Below are positions 24,301-37,006 of a stretch of 64,000 nucleotides of DNA, piece by piece (position 1 is the stretch's first letter; the number at the start of each line of letters is the position of its first letter). The stretch lies in contig JAXBDG010000010.1 in the NCBI GenBank assembly GCA_036320915.1, forward strand, positions 1,240,001 to 1,304,000, written 5' to 3'. This stretch comes from Linnemannia elongata (Eukaryota; Mortierellomycota; Mortierellomycetes; Mortierellales; Mortierellaceae). The notes beneath the pieces are model-generated. The model was not told the origin of the DNA, did no database searches, and saw nothing but the letters and a program-made list of their open reading frames with translations. Position numbers and translations under genes: made by a program.

Positions 24301-27300
24301 TTTCCGGAGCTCAGCGGGAGAAAGAGCTGATTCAAGCCCAGATCCATGCACCAAAGTCGCCTGTTCGAGGCAACCAGTCAACGACTCGGATCGAGGAACT
24401 GTTTGTCAAGCCAGGCAAGGAGAGAACCGTCATAGTCTCTTACCGTCCTGCTCGTGATGCGTCCATCGAGGATTTTCAGGCAGGAAAGCTTTTGCGAAAG
24501 TCCTTCCGCATCATTGTCGCATACGCTCCTTGGGGCGGTCTGACCTCGACCGTACCCTTTTCCGAGAACAGTCAGAGGGACCGCAAGATTGTGCAATGCA
24601 AGGCTCGCGCATGTACATCTTTCGTGACCTTTGAGCCCAAGTCATTGGACTTTGGAGACACTGACGTTGGAGCACTCAAGTCGCTCCCTATCAAGTTGAT
24701 GAACCAATCAGAAATCCCAGCCGTTGTCCAGCTGGATTTCCAGAGCAAGGTCCTCAACTGCTCGCCATCGGGCGCCATCACTCTGGCACCTAAATCAAGC
24801 ACGGAACTTAAGCTCGACATCTACCCGCGCAAGGTCAACCCGGATTACAGGAAGCAGCTCACACTGTTCAACTTTACGAATCGGGCGAACGACCAGATTA
24901 TCGAGGTTCGATCTACCAATATCGACAAGAACCGGGTTACTTTCCATTCGCTGTTCTACAGAGTTCTCTATCCTGGTGGGACCAACTTTTTGGATTTCGG
25001 GAACGTTGTTGTCGGAGGCATCAGCTTGCGGACCATCACTATCTCGAATTTCACCAAAAACTGGCTGACTTTGGAGGTGACTACAAGTCTTTGCGGAGAG
25101 CTGTCCGTGTATGAGCGTGCCCGTGAGCATCGAGATTACCTGAATCTGAATGAGGTCAGCGGGCTACTTTCAAACGATCAGGATATCCAACTCATCACTC
25201 AAGCCGGCGTTCACAACTTTGTGCATTCTCCAATGACAAGATCTGGTAAAGCCTGGGTGCCTTATTATTGAACGCGGAATGATAATGAACCGAGGGCACT
25301 GTAACTAACACAACATTTTTAAATTACCACAACAATTAGGCGGATTGTCAACTGCGGGATCGGGAAGGGCTGCTCATAACGATGGTTCGAAATCGTCCCT
25401 GTTCAAGAGACGACAGGAACAACGTGAACAGCACTCCAATGCGACATCAGAGTCAGGGACCCCCGCAACGATCGGAGGAGGAGCTCTTGCTTCGTCTCTC
25501 GCTTTAAAGGCAAAGGCGATCCTCTTTCATGGAGATGTGTCCCAGGGTGCCAGTAGTTCCTCCGCTGGTTTTCTGGATCTAGCCACCAACAAACCGCGAG
25601 AGGTGAAAAAGATCACCAGACGCATCCCTACCATGAAGGAGCTCCTGGAGCCAACCACAAGGCCCAAGAGCAAGTCGACGATAGACAGGCCCGGCAAGAC
25701 TACTGGACCAGGCCACACAGAGACATCATCCCGGTCTCCTCGCTCGAGCGCCACATCTCCACAAAGCGCTGGCGTGGCCATTGCAGACTCTTCCAGACGG
25801 TCGGATGCGACCTCTACCACACCCCAACGGATGCAGGATCCAAAGACGTTGCAGAGCGAAGCCACGCAGCAAGCGGGCGGTGACGGCAAGCAACAACTTC
25901 AGTCTTTGTTGAGCGAAAGGTCGCTGGAGAGTGTTTTGGCAGCGATGGACGCCAGCTCTACAACAGGAGGATCCATGCTTTTCTACAAGCCCGCTGACGA
26001 GGAGCGATACGTCAAGGAGAAAATGAAGCTGACGAGGGAGCTCCAGAACGCCATTGCCAGTGGAGACTTGGCCCCAATTTCTGTGGTGAGCGTACCTCCG
26101 GAAACGGAACACCAGCTCGTTGTCCTGTTCACACCTTCTTCGACTTTCCGCGACCACATCAAGGGTATCCCCAAGAATCAAGACGCTCGCATATACCTGA
26201 GACTCGTAGACTTTGACCGGGAAACTGTTGCGAACAACCCCCAGTTCAGGCCACTGTTGGATGGGGATCTCAGCCAGATTCCTTTGCGGGAGATCATGGT
26301 CCGATCGTCGCTTGTCAGGAGTATCATGGACTTGGGCCAGAACAACATTAACTTTGGCAACATGGACAAGGGGGAGAAGCGGACCAAAACAATCGTCATC
26401 CAAAACCGCAGCAAGGAGCCTTTGCTCTATCACATCCGCAAGTCTGGATCCATCGCGTCAGGTGACATTGTTCTCGGTAACGGCAAGAGTGGCGTCGTCC
26501 GTGGCTACAGCAAGAAGGAGGTCGACTTCATCTTTGAGCCGTCGCTGTCGGGCCTGTATCACGAAAGACTGGCGATCGAGAATATTCAAGATCCCGAAAG
26601 CAGCCGCGTGCTGAGTGTCAAGGCGAACATCCGGAAGCCAAAGCATTTTTCGATCGACTGTCCTGAGGTCGACTTTGGAACCTGCTCTGTCAATTACAAG
26701 ACAGAATCCAAACGGATCACGGTGACAAACTCGACCAAGCAGACTAGGACCTTTGAGGTTCGTGTCGACCCCCACGAGATGATGCCGCTCGCTGCTGGAA
26801 CGCACCTCGGAGGCGAGATTGAGTTTACTCTCGAAGATGACCCCGCTGGCCAGGCTGTTGTCACCAAAGAGATGGAGGACGAGATTGAGATTCTGGAACA
26901 AAAACTAAAGATTGCCAAGCGAAAGGGTCGCGACGACAAGGTCAAGAAGGTCACCGCTCGATTGAGTCTTCTTCGGAAAGGCGGTGTTGAAGATAAATTG
27001 GAATCGCCCAAACTAGCAGGTAAAGCAGACACAACTGAGGACATGCGTGATAGTGATATTGTATGCGTAAGGAATCTAACGTGGTTGTTGTTTTGCCAAA
27101 ACAACCTTGAACACTAGGTGATGCGACACCTACTCAGGAGAAGATACTGGAGTTTGCCAAATCAGACCAGCTCAGCTCTCCACTTGCTGACTCGGTTACC
27201 AAGGGTACAGCTTCGACCACGCCAACGTCAGCTACCCCTGTTACCACACCCACGGTCAAGGACATGCCTAAGTTCAAGCGGACGGATCACTCGATTGTGT

Positions 27301-30300
27301 TCACACTGGAGGGAGGAAAGACTAAGTCTGTTTCGGCTTACTTCACAGCACTGCGTGACCCAGTGTATGCCTCCAATGGTATTGTCTACAAGGAACGCAT
27401 CCGACTACAAGGAAAGATCTACGTCCACGAGCACAAGAACAGGGATATTTGTCGCGAGGTGATGTTCATTGCTACCGTCGAACCCCAGGCTCCATCCGAG
27501 GAAGATGCTACTGAAGAGCCACCGACATCGGTCTCGCCTGGATCAGTTGCGGACGACAAGGCTGCCAAGAAAGCGTCCAAGAAGGCTGCCGCCGCCAAGG
27601 AGATCAAAGTGGGAGAGAGCGTCGTCAAAAAGGCAGTAAGCTCCGCTGGTGTCGAAGGTGAGACGCCTTTCCAGGAGCCAGAACTCCCAGCTGAACACCT
27701 TGTGCTGTCGCCGTCAGAGTTTGACGGAGGCAAGGTCGAGCTCGATCAAAAAAGCACCTTCTATTTCAAATTGTCCAACACCTCCGACAGTCCTTTACCA
27801 TACCGCATTGACCTTTACGCCGGCGCCCATGACGATGTCTCGCGATTTGTACTGGAGGAGCATGAATTGGTTGGGTCTTTGGAGCCGAAGGAGGTGAAGC
27901 GGATCATGTTTGGCTATTTGACACACGACCTTGGACGCCTTCGGGACTCCCTTCGTGTGATCAACCTTGCCACACAGGCGGCACATGACTTTGTTTTCAC
28001 TTGCTATTCTCACCGAGCTCAATATCTGGCCTTTCCTTCTCTGGACGAGTCCATGAAGCTGGACCTTGGCCACTGCTATGTCGACACCGGGCGTAAGTAC
28101 TCCCAAGTGACGCCGCTCCTGGTCGAGAACATCACGGATGACGACGTTTACATCGCATGTGCTTCCAACTTGTCCCAGCAAGTGGGGATTTACCTTGACG
28201 AGCAAGCTGAGAAGGGTCAGGTCACCCGGACGCTCCTGAAGAAACGGAGCATGGTCACTGTTTGGGTTGCCGTCCAACCCAACCTACTTGGAGGTATCGC
28301 TGGAGGAAACTCGAGCCGCCGGGCGGCCACCTCCTCTAGTGGTCTGGGCTCGACCTCACAGGAGCGAGATAGCGAGTGCCGAACGTTGGTCGGAGGCATC
28401 AAGTTTTCTGTCTCTATTCCAGACGCCCCTGCTGTCGAGGACACGGAGGAGACCCTCACTCAAGTCCTGTCCCAGACGGTTAAATTTACCTCTGTCATTG
28501 GCCGATCCATCCTCTCGGTCTCGGACACACTCCTCAACCTTGGGTGGACGCCAGAAGTGGGACGACCTGTGTACGGGTCATTCACGCTCCAGAACATGTC
28601 CAGTCGTCTGCCACTGGACTTTCAGATTGAGTCGCTCTCAGGCAACATCATTTTGGACAGGACAGGCGGAATCTTGGATGGCTGGGAGGTCGACACTAGG
28701 AGATCTGGAACGCACGACCATATGGACAGGCATCAGCTCAAGGACGGCGATGATGACGATGACGACAACGATCCGTCCGAGGTCGCACCAACTGATCGTT
28801 CACGACTCTGGATCAGCTTCCGTTTCACTGCGTCTACCCCTGGCCTCTTTACCGACACGATTTTGGTCACCAACAAGAACAACTGCTCGCAAAAGATCCA
28901 CATCAAGGTTCGCCTGTTTGTCGATCCTGGTCGACTCTCGACGATTTTGCATGGTCCGGGTTACACTTGTCCCATGTCGGTGGATGAGTTGCAGGATGAT
29001 CTGGAGGCCAAGCCCGGCGTTCCTCGAGAGGGTCTTAACCTTCCTACCCTTTCGTGGGAGAATGTGTACGTTAGTGTTTCTGATGATGAGGATACTGGCG
29101 GACAGGAGAGCCGGGCCTTAGTCGCACTTCAGCCCCAACATGGACAGGAGGAGGCTCGGGTCGATGACCGTTGGGTTGAGCTGTTGAACGGTGGTGACGA
29201 GGTGATGGAACTTGTGCCTCTGTGCGACATCACTGCGGACACTATTTGGGCGCATGGAAGCCCGCCATCTTCGCCGGATCCGCTTTCGGAAGCAGTTAAC
29301 AAGGCAATCGACGGATTTCATATCTGTGGCTCGATCATTCGACTTGTCCCTGGTCAGAAGGTTCATCTGGCCATCTCTTGTCCTGCGCCAGAACTATCTG
29401 CCAACGATGCTCAGCAACTCCAGTCAGGAAAAAATGTCTCTCTGTCGGGCACGCTGATGGTTGTAGATCGCGTCAAGGACCAGGTCATGAAGGTGCTGGG
29501 ATTGACATCCTCGTTCGGAGTCTCCTATGCCGAGTTGGTGCCATTGTCGACAGATCTCGGGAAAATCGGTCACTACAACTCGTGGGACCCGGTCAAGATC
29601 AACTTTGAGGTTAAGAATTCAAGCGAGATTCCCCTCTTTTATGAGATTGTCCTTCAGAATTACATGGATCTGGCCTCTATTCGCTCGACGGCAACGGAGG
29701 AGGAGGGTGTTCGTCCACATTCGCCCATCATTGGAACCAAGAGGAAGATCCGCTCACGTGGCACAGATTCAATCGAGGTTCTCTTGGATCCCAGGAGAAT
29801 TGAGAATTTTGAGATCGGGCGCCGTACCTTCCCCATCCGGATCCTCAACCTCCACAATCCTCTGAACGAACCCGTGTTTGACGTGAGCGCCGTTCTGACA
29901 GAGTTCGAACTTGGATTTGACCGACTCACAGACGGCACTCTGGTCCTGCCTCCGTTGACCCATCCATTGCCATCCTCTGCTCTTCCTTGTGATGCCTGGT
30001 TCTCGATCACGAACAAGTCACTGGAGGACGTCAAGTTTGAGATTGGAGCGACACTTTCACCGGACGTTGTCGACTATGTGCATCTGGACGTTCTTTCCCG
30101 CTTCTCGAACTCACCACTCCGCGGCAGTATTACTCTCAGCTCACGCGGATCGATCGGTGTCCGTATCCGTGCCTTCCCGAAGGAGGGCTCTCGTCTGCCG
30201 AGCGACACTGCAGCCCTCTGCACACCCGATGGATTGACTTTTGGTAACCTCTGGGTGTCAACAAAGCCTATGACTGCCGAGGAGGAAACGACGACCAAGC

Positions 30301-31539
30301 GGTTTGCTCAGAATATCCCTATCCGCGGCGCCTTGGTGGAGGGATCCATGTTTTCGCTCTCGACTCAAAGGATCGTCTTTAGGAGCTTGATGCAGTCATC
30401 TGACTACGAGGATGACAGCGACGACGAACTACTCTCCGTTCCCGACTCTGCGGCTCTTTCTTCGTCCAAGGATGTATCGGACGATGGCATGGGATCAGAC
30501 GTGCAGAAAGCGACCATCACCGTGTCAAACTTGTCGATGATCTTCCCACTCGAGTTCCAGATGACGCTGGAGGGTCCTATGGAGTACCCAGCGGCCGAGA
30601 TCATCAGGGTAACACCTCTGGATAACAATAACTGCGGTGTCATTGAGGCAGGCCAGCAGCTCAAGCTTGTAGTGGAGCTCATTGACCCTCATCTGATTAT
30701 CTCGGAGGACATCAAACTGTACATCCGGAACTTGAACTCCAAGCTGGGTCAGCAGCAACGCGTTCTGATCAGTCTCGTTTCTGACAATCGGGAGCATCGG
30801 AAGCCCACCAAGAAGCAAGCCATCGAGGACGAACGGATCGACCCCCACCACCATCAGAATAAGTTGGAGGAACCCGCCGTGGCGAACATGACTGGAGGTT
30901 CACCCAATTTGGCCCAGTCCACAGGAGCGACTGAGGTGGACGTGAGTGCGTTGCAACCTGTCATATCGCTGCGGGGATGTAAGCGTATCGACTCTGGTGA
31001 TGCATCTGGCGGTCGTTACGAGCTTGATCTTGGACAGCAGGATATGGGATCAGCAAACGTAATCCGTAAACTGGTCCTGGAGAACCCTGGATATGATAGA
31101 GTTTCGTATAGGATCAAGACGATCTCTGCATTGGACAAGAACTGGATCAAGATTAGCCGACTGGATGGAACACTCGAGCCGCCTTCGGAGGAGCAAATGT
31201 CGGCCGGATCGTCCTCTGTCCACACGATTACACTGGGATTTGTCACCAATGTCCGAAACGTGTTTTCGACTTACTTGCTGATCGAGAACGTGGACAACCC
31301 CGGTGATACCAAGACGATCCGAATTACGATGGAGGTAGTTGCACGACAGAACCTTCGGCGGGCGACCAAGGGCAACGAAGCGAACAACAGAGTTTTTGAC
31401 GTGTTTGTGAATGGAATCGACCAGAAGAACTCGGCGACGATCGACATGAAGAATCTCTTCTATGGATCCGAATACACCGCCAGGAGCATGGTCGTCTACA
31501 ACCGAGAGAGTGTCCCCATGGAGTTTACTGTAAGTTTTG

Positions 31540-31584
<45 letters not shown>

Positions 31585-33512
31585 AGCTATTGTACCAAGG
31601 CTTATGCGATTTATTTATTGACGTTTGTTTTCATGTCGATTATTTCATGATTAGTTCAAATCAAACTTGTCGCCTTCGGATACGACTGAGATTTTGTTCT
31701 CGACATCACGAACGTCTGCAAAGCTGTTCAAGACGTTGACTGTTCCCTCAGAGAACCATGTCCGTGTGTACATCCGCTTCTTCCCTCGCCCGTCGGCAGC
31801 CATTCAGGCGGCAATTGACAGCGGTGAGAGCCGGGACCCAGATGAGCTGGAACTCAAGACTATTGAGATTTACATCAACTGCCGTCTTGTTAAGGACTAC
31901 CAGCAAGTCGTTCTCCTCACTGCAGAGTGCTACATGCCTGCTGTCCGTGTTGATTGGCAAGATTCCGTTTCATTCGTCGGTAAGGCTTATAGCTAATGGC
32001 AGGCGGAAAATACGAGGTTGACAATATGTTGTGATGCCTTCGACTAACTGACATTCAATGATTAACAATATATAGGGCGCTTTTCCCGTGAATCGTCTGG
32101 ATCAGCCGAGAACACGGACGAATGGAAGATCTCTTTCAAGGAGGATTACAGGATCCTAGGTATCTCCAACTTGCTCCAGATCCCTCTCGAGTACGAGATC
32201 GTGAACGACACGATGTACTTCAACCTGGAGTATCCAGAGCCGGACAAAGTCATCGATGGGCTAGACAAGCACGAGATCCGCGTCGTCCCTAACGCCAAAG
32301 CTCTTCTCCGAAACGCAGAGAACTTTAGGAGGGTAAGTTGTTTACTTTTTTGCTTCAAGCGCTTACACTGGATTTTTGCTGGCCTACATAGTATTTACAT
32401 TCTTGCTTTATTCAATATTGTAGGAAAAATACGTTCAGGAAAACATCACCATTTACAACCGCAACCGACCTCTGGAGAACTACTGGATTCCACTTCGACT
32501 CAGTTTTGGAAACGTTTCGAACTTTCAGCTGTCTTCTGGCTACAAGAGCTCGTATGCCTTCGGTATGATTGAGCAACACGTCGTCAACTTTCTCAGCGAC
32601 TTTAATTCGCATGCAGTCCTAGTCAACATGGGCAGTAGTTGTTTCCCTGGGGCTGTCTCGACAACGGGTGCAGGCAACGGATTGGTTTCAAACGCAAGTA
32701 GTAGTTTCAGCCTGGCGTCCATTGGACTCGGACCTGACCGTAGCTCTAGTCCTGGATCGACCCACTCGTCTCCTTTGTTGCTGAGCAGCGGCCTGACGAC
32801 GCTTATTTCGCCACCAAACTCTGGACCTGTTGCTGGTATGTTGGGTTTGGGACGGAGCACGTCACCCCTAGCAGCAACTACTCCAGGCTTTCACCAACCC
32901 TCACACCACCCCCATTACCAGAGCGCAGAGGCACAGGAAACGCAGCGCAAGTTGATCGACCTTGAGTTCCAGTACCACTACGTTGTTGATCAACTGGTCT
33001 ACTACAGTACGATCAAAACAGGAGAGAACTTTTTCCAGCTGGCTAGTCTATTGTTTTGCAGTTTGCTGGGCAATCGAATTTTCCAGATTTGGTCGCCAGC
33101 ATATCTGAAGGATCCTCGTGCAACATCAACGGCGTCGACGAGCGGTGGTTCAGCATCAGGATCAGGAACCGGCAATGGCACCGCTGTTCCTGGAGGCCAA
33201 TCGGGATCAGGTGGAAACGACGACAATGGTGACAAAATGCCTTATCAGACGGGGGCGAATGGGTTTACTATGCAGAGCCATAACGGGAATTACCACCACC
33301 AGCATCAGCACAATGTACAACAGCAGCAACAACAACCTCATCCCTTATACCGCACACAAGGGGATGATGGCGAGGAAACGTCGATTCGAGTGTGGCCACA
33401 GTCGTTGAGGAAGTGGGTTGAGGCACTGGATTACTTTGTCTCATTCTTCCCGTACCATTCGCGACAGTTGGAGACGCTCAAGGCCCTGCACCACAGTCTC
33501 ATCTCGACGTAG
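21327..33512 (+). CDS. Giant multi-domain protein with repeated ASH/MSP-like (Hydin/SPD-2-type) units
   Basis: Exons are 21327-21441, 21580-21963, 22486-25245, 25340-27019, 27118-31529, 31655-31979, 32076-32332 and 32424-33512. Every junction is GT-AG and keeps frame, giving one protein of about 3,673 residues. At least eight segments share a pattern of (hydrophobic)-x-F-G, a few residues, G, then a strand ending in N-x-S. Examples are MDFGDCCAG (about 551), LDFGDTDVG (about 888), LDFGNVVVG (about 1002), INFGNMDKG (about 1424), VDFGTCSVN (about 1531) and LDLGQQDMG (about 2949). This is the look of immunoglobulin-like ASH/MSP domains found in Hydin, CEP192/SPD-2, ASPM and TMEM131. The domain call is pattern-based. 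No signal peptide or membrane segment was seen. The C-terminus is Ser/Gly/His-rich, then ends in a helical WPQSLRKWVEALDYF region. Function is unknown; a cytoskeletal or spindle-pole scaffold is a guess. The start was chosen because exon 1 splices in frame into the conserved part. Confidence 0.82.
22099..22143. repeat. CACACA/GACACAGATACG tandem repeat in intron 2 of the giant gene
   Basis: Two near-perfect copies of an approximately 20-bp CA-rich unit lie inside the 522-bp intron, the longest intron of this gene. Confidence 0.7.
31542..31583. repeat. (CT)21 microsatellite in an intron of the giant gene
   Basis: About 21 TC dinucleotides begin 12 bases after the donor GTAAGT at 31530. Confidence 0.9.
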
Positions 33513-33701
33513 TTGGATGTGAGGAGAGTGGGAAGGGATCGAAGGAGATGTAAAGAAGAATGTACTTTTAGCAAACCAAAAATTAAACTTTTCTTGTGTA
33601 AACAGAAGATCATGGTGCATACATGGTGAATGAAGTATTTACAAACTTTACTAAAATATCAAAATGAAATATGTAATTCTATAAAACAAAAGGTCGTATA
33701 G

Positions 33702-35521
33702 CTATCGTCGGTGGTGGTTGGATTGAACGATGCTTTCAGCAAGGGCAAGGATAGTTCCAGCACCAGAAGTAGCCAATCCCAAAGACTGGGGCACATACCG
33801 GAAGATATCCGAGATGTATTTGCATCCACTCCACATCTTTGCCCCCGCAGGCAATGGTGTTCCCAGGAGAGACTTGAAGCCGATAGAGTGGCCTAAAAAG
33901 TATGTCAGTGCAAACTTGAAGACAAAGTAGGAGAGGCCTGAGGTTGTGTGTTTTGAGAGGAGGCCTGTGAAGGTTTGTTTGTTTGATGACGAGGAGCCAC
34001 TGAGGCGAGAGATGTCGACGTTGAAAAGCTGGCTAAGAAGGGTTGGGAGGAGGAAGAATGTGCCGTAGTAGGAGAAGAAGGGTTGGAGGAAGTTGGGCCA
34101 GTTTGTGAGGAAACTGAAGTATGATCCTTCCGAGGTGCTCTAAAGGAGGAAAGAAGATGTGGTGTTAGATGGTTTTATTTCCTGTTGTGATAGGCGCATT
34201 GATTGAACGATATGAGGAAGAACGACAAGTCTGGAGGAGATTGTTTTACCTTGAGGTGATAGTAGGCCTGGGAGAAGAAGATAGCCAGCTCCAACAACAG
34301 TGTCAACCAGACAAACCCGCGACTTGTCGAGCCCAGCTATAGACGTATCAAAAACAATATAGAATATTAGCTGATAATGTCGCACTGATATGCACGATCT
34401 GAGGAACAAAAAAAAAGGGAATGAACTTACGTCCTGGACCCATCTCCACAGCTTGGGGGTGTAGTGACAGAAATTGCCAACAACATGGTTCTTGAACGCA
34501 CGGATGGCCTGCGTGCCCCAGCCGCGGCCGCGATGATGGTGGTGGTGTTTGTGGTGGTGCCCGTGGTGGTGCTTGCTGTGGCGATGGTGGCCTCCTTCTT
34601 CATCATCATCCTCGTCATCATCTTGTTGAAGGCGATGACTACGAAGTAAGTTGGAGGACGAGTGCTCGCCTTCGTGGTGTTGGTGGGATGAGGAATGTCC
34701 GCTATCATGACGCGAGAACGACGAGTTGTCCTTTGATCCGCGTCTTCCTCCATTAGCGGTCATAGTAGCGGTACTCTTGCCTTGTGAAGAATTACCAGTG
34801 GTAAACTTTGCTTGCAGAGTCTTCTCCAACTGTTTGGCTAAATCCTTGGCCTCATGGAGCTCCCCCTGCATATGCTCCATAAACCCACGAACCTGCCCTT
34901 CCTCCAACTCTTCGTCTTCCGTATGCGAATGAGAGTGTGAACCGCGCCGGGCTCCGGCAGAAGAAGAGGAGCGGGATTCCTTGGTGACAACGGTACTGGT
35001 TGTCTTTTTGCGCGGGGAGACGCGTCCTGATGGGGAGGCAGAGTTATCTTTGGTGGTGTAGGTTGTGGTGGTGGTGGTGGTTGTGATGTCGGGACTGTCG
35101 TCGCGGATTAAGGCGCGGAGGGATGGATCGTTCGAGGTGGCAATGTGGGCCCTTTTTTTTGTTTGATTTTGGGAACAAAAACAGAGGATGAGTTAAAGTG
35201 AACCATGCTGTCGTTGCTGATCCCTCTCGTTGTTCTATATTCTGCCCTGTGTCTCGCTGTTGCCTGTTTGATTTGAAGGATGATGGGCTTACTTGATGCG
35301 TTCAACAATGTCTTCGCGGACACCGTCTTCAGAGAGCCCCAAGCTCGAGGCAAGTTCTACCAGTGTCGTTTAAAAAAACAAGAGAGCAGAGTAAGTTTCC
35401 TTTTGTATTTTAAGATAGTCTTTTGTTGTTGTATCGTGGGAAAGTATGAAAAAGAAAAATGAATGAAAGGATTACCTTTGAGATCGGCCTTGCGGCGTCG
35501 TGAGAGAGATACAGCGGACAT
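33702..35521 (-). CDS. Multi-pass membrane protein with N-terminal SAP/HeH-like motif; function unknown
   Basis: Exons are 35476-35521, 35293-35356, 34431-35151, 34250-34336 and 33702-34139, about 451 residues. The first 40 residues (RRRKADLK joined to ELASSLGLSEDGV, then REDIVERIKAH) look like a small helix-extension-helix or SAP-type motif. A Ser/Thr-rich linker, a predicted coiled coil (EEGQVRGFMEHMQGEL to LEKTLQ), an acidic run and a His-rich tract (KHHHGHHHKHHHHH) follow. The C-terminal third has about four hydrophobic stretches: FVWLTLLLELAIFF, FFSYYGTFFLLPTLL, GLSYFVFKFALTYFL and a weaker SLGLATSGAGTILAL. HeH-type proteins sit in the inner nuclear membrane, but here the motif is short and the call tentative. 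The third-exon acceptor (AAAAAAAAG) is unusual. The gene is convergent with the giant gene, about 190 bp between stops. Confidence 0.75.
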
Positions 35522-35941
35522 GGTGTGTTGAGAGGGAGATAATGAGAAAACAGTGAGGATGGGAGGATGATTGAAGGAAAAGCAAAGAAAAGAACACAAA
35601 ATGACAATGAAATAAAAAAAAATAAAGAAAAGAAAGAGGTTGTCGCGAAAGGATGACAAAGTGATAAATTTTTTTTTCTTTTGCCCATGTCGCGTCCAAT
35701 TCGCAATGTTTCGGCGCGAGATCCAAAAATGACAAAATGATAGGGAAGTGCTGACTCTGGGACAAATGAGAATCCCCTTTTCACAAACAACCTTGGTGAG
35801 CAGGGATCTTCTGATCTTCTCGATCTTTCCCTTGTCAGCTGTGAGTTTCGTCATGATGTCGATGAAAGGAATAAATAGAAGTGTACAGTTTATTTACAAG
35901 TGTATATATAATCTCTCGGTCTTCTCCAGTGTGATCCTCAT
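35522..35941. other. Spacer between the SAP-like membrane protein and chitin deacetylase
   Basis: About 420 bp containing the promoter of the membrane-protein gene and the 3' end of the deacetylase gene. It is A/T-rich with several A and T runs; I see no separate gene. Confidence 0.5.
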
Positions 35942-37006
35942 CTAAGGTGTGCAAGCGGTGGGTGGGTTGGCAGCAGGGGCCTGGAAGGTCTGGTACCAGT
36001 TCCGGGGATCAGTATCGCCGAGGCACTCAGCGACTGTGACAAGCTTGTAACCAAGGCCCTTGATATAGGTAATTGACCAAGGGGTCAACTGGGTCACAGT
36101 GCGCTGGTAGGTATCGTGCATCAACTGCATGTGGTTGGCGCCTTTGGGGTGTGCATTGACGACATTGGTGACATTAGCTTGTTCCAGACGAGCGAGCTCG
36201 GCGTCAGAGAGCTTGTGGGGGGTGTTGTTGTCATCGATATCGGCGTCTCCGGTGGCAATGTCCCAGGTAGCAATGACGTAGCCCATGCCGGTCAACGTCG
36301 TCTGGACCTTGATATCGTTGGCGCTACCGGGAGCGAAGGTACCGTCACCATAGGGAGGGCGCATATAGCGGGGGACGACTCCGATGAGCTCCAGGAGGGC
36401 CTGTTCAACGCGACGCATTTGTGTGGTGATCTGGGCGGGGGTCTGGGTGGTCAATGCGACGTGAGACCAGGTGTGGGAGGCGATCTGGTGGCCAGAGTTG
36501 TAAGCACGACGAATGGCTGCACGGACGGCAGGGTCGTAGATGCATCCGTTGTTGTTTCCGTTGACAAAGAAGGTAGCCTTGACTTGCTCACGGTCCAGGA
36601 TATCAAGGAGCTCGTTGGTGTAGGTTGAGGGGCCGTCGTCATAGGAGATAGAATAAGTACCGGGAACGACGCAGTTGGTGTAGACATGGCCGGCAATAGT
36701 GGCGGGGGCGGGTGCGGGACCCGTCAGGGTATAGTAAGGCAAGAGGGTTCCATTGACCATGGTGCCGTTATGCAATGGCGGAGTTGGTGTGGGGCTAGGA
36801 GTGGGAGCACCAGAAGTTCTTGCTGGGGCGGTGGTGGCAGGAGGGGCGTTGCCTCCGGTAGCGTTGCCCGAGATACCGCTCGCGTTGTTGTGGCTGCGGA
36901 TTCCAAAGTAGACACCGACGGCAACTCCGGCAATGACGACGAGGGAGATGACGCTGATGAGGACCTTGTTCTTGGTCTGCATTCCCTTCTTCTTTTCGAG
37001 AGACAT
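35942..37006 (-). CDS. Chitin deacetylase (polysaccharide deacetylase, CE4), type II membrane protein
   Basis: A single uninterrupted frame of 354 residues. A basic cytoplasmic tail (MSLEKKKGMQTKNK) is followed by one membrane helix (about 14-36), a Pro/Thr/Gly-rich stalk with several N-glycosylation sequons, and the CE4 catalytic domain. The metal- and substrate-binding motifs are all present: SYDDGP (Asp123/Asp124), SHTWSH (His178, His182), RPPYGD (216-221), ATWDIATGD and LMHD (His297). The enzyme removes acetyl groups from chitin to give chitosan, a major wall polymer of Mucoromycota, at the cell surface or in the secretory path. It lacks the usual chitin-binding module and is intronless, unlike its neighbours. 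The first ATG gives a perfect signal-anchor and was kept. Confidence 0.95.
   Translation of the reverse strand: MSLEKKKGMQTKNKVLISVISLVVIAGVAVGVYFGIRSHNNASGISGNATGGNAPPATTAPARTSGAPTPSPTPTPPLHNGTMVNGTLLPYYTLTGPAPAPATIAGHVYTNCVVPGTYSISYDDGPSTYTNELLDILDREQVKATFFVNGNNNGCIYDPAVRAAIRRAYNSGHQIASHTWSHVALTTQTPAQITTQMRRVEQALLELIGVVPRYMRPPYGDGTFAPGSANDIKVQTTLTGMGYVIATWDIATGDADIDDNNTPHKLSDAELARLEQANVTNVVNAHPKGANHMQLMHDTYQRTVTQLTPWSITYIKGLGYKLVTVAECLGDTDPRNWYQTFQAPAANPPTACTP

Noticed and set aside
23573..31249. Many open frames on the minus strand or in alternative frames under the giant gene
   Set aside because: They are shadows of codon bias in the long exons and have no family resemblance, splice or promoter support.
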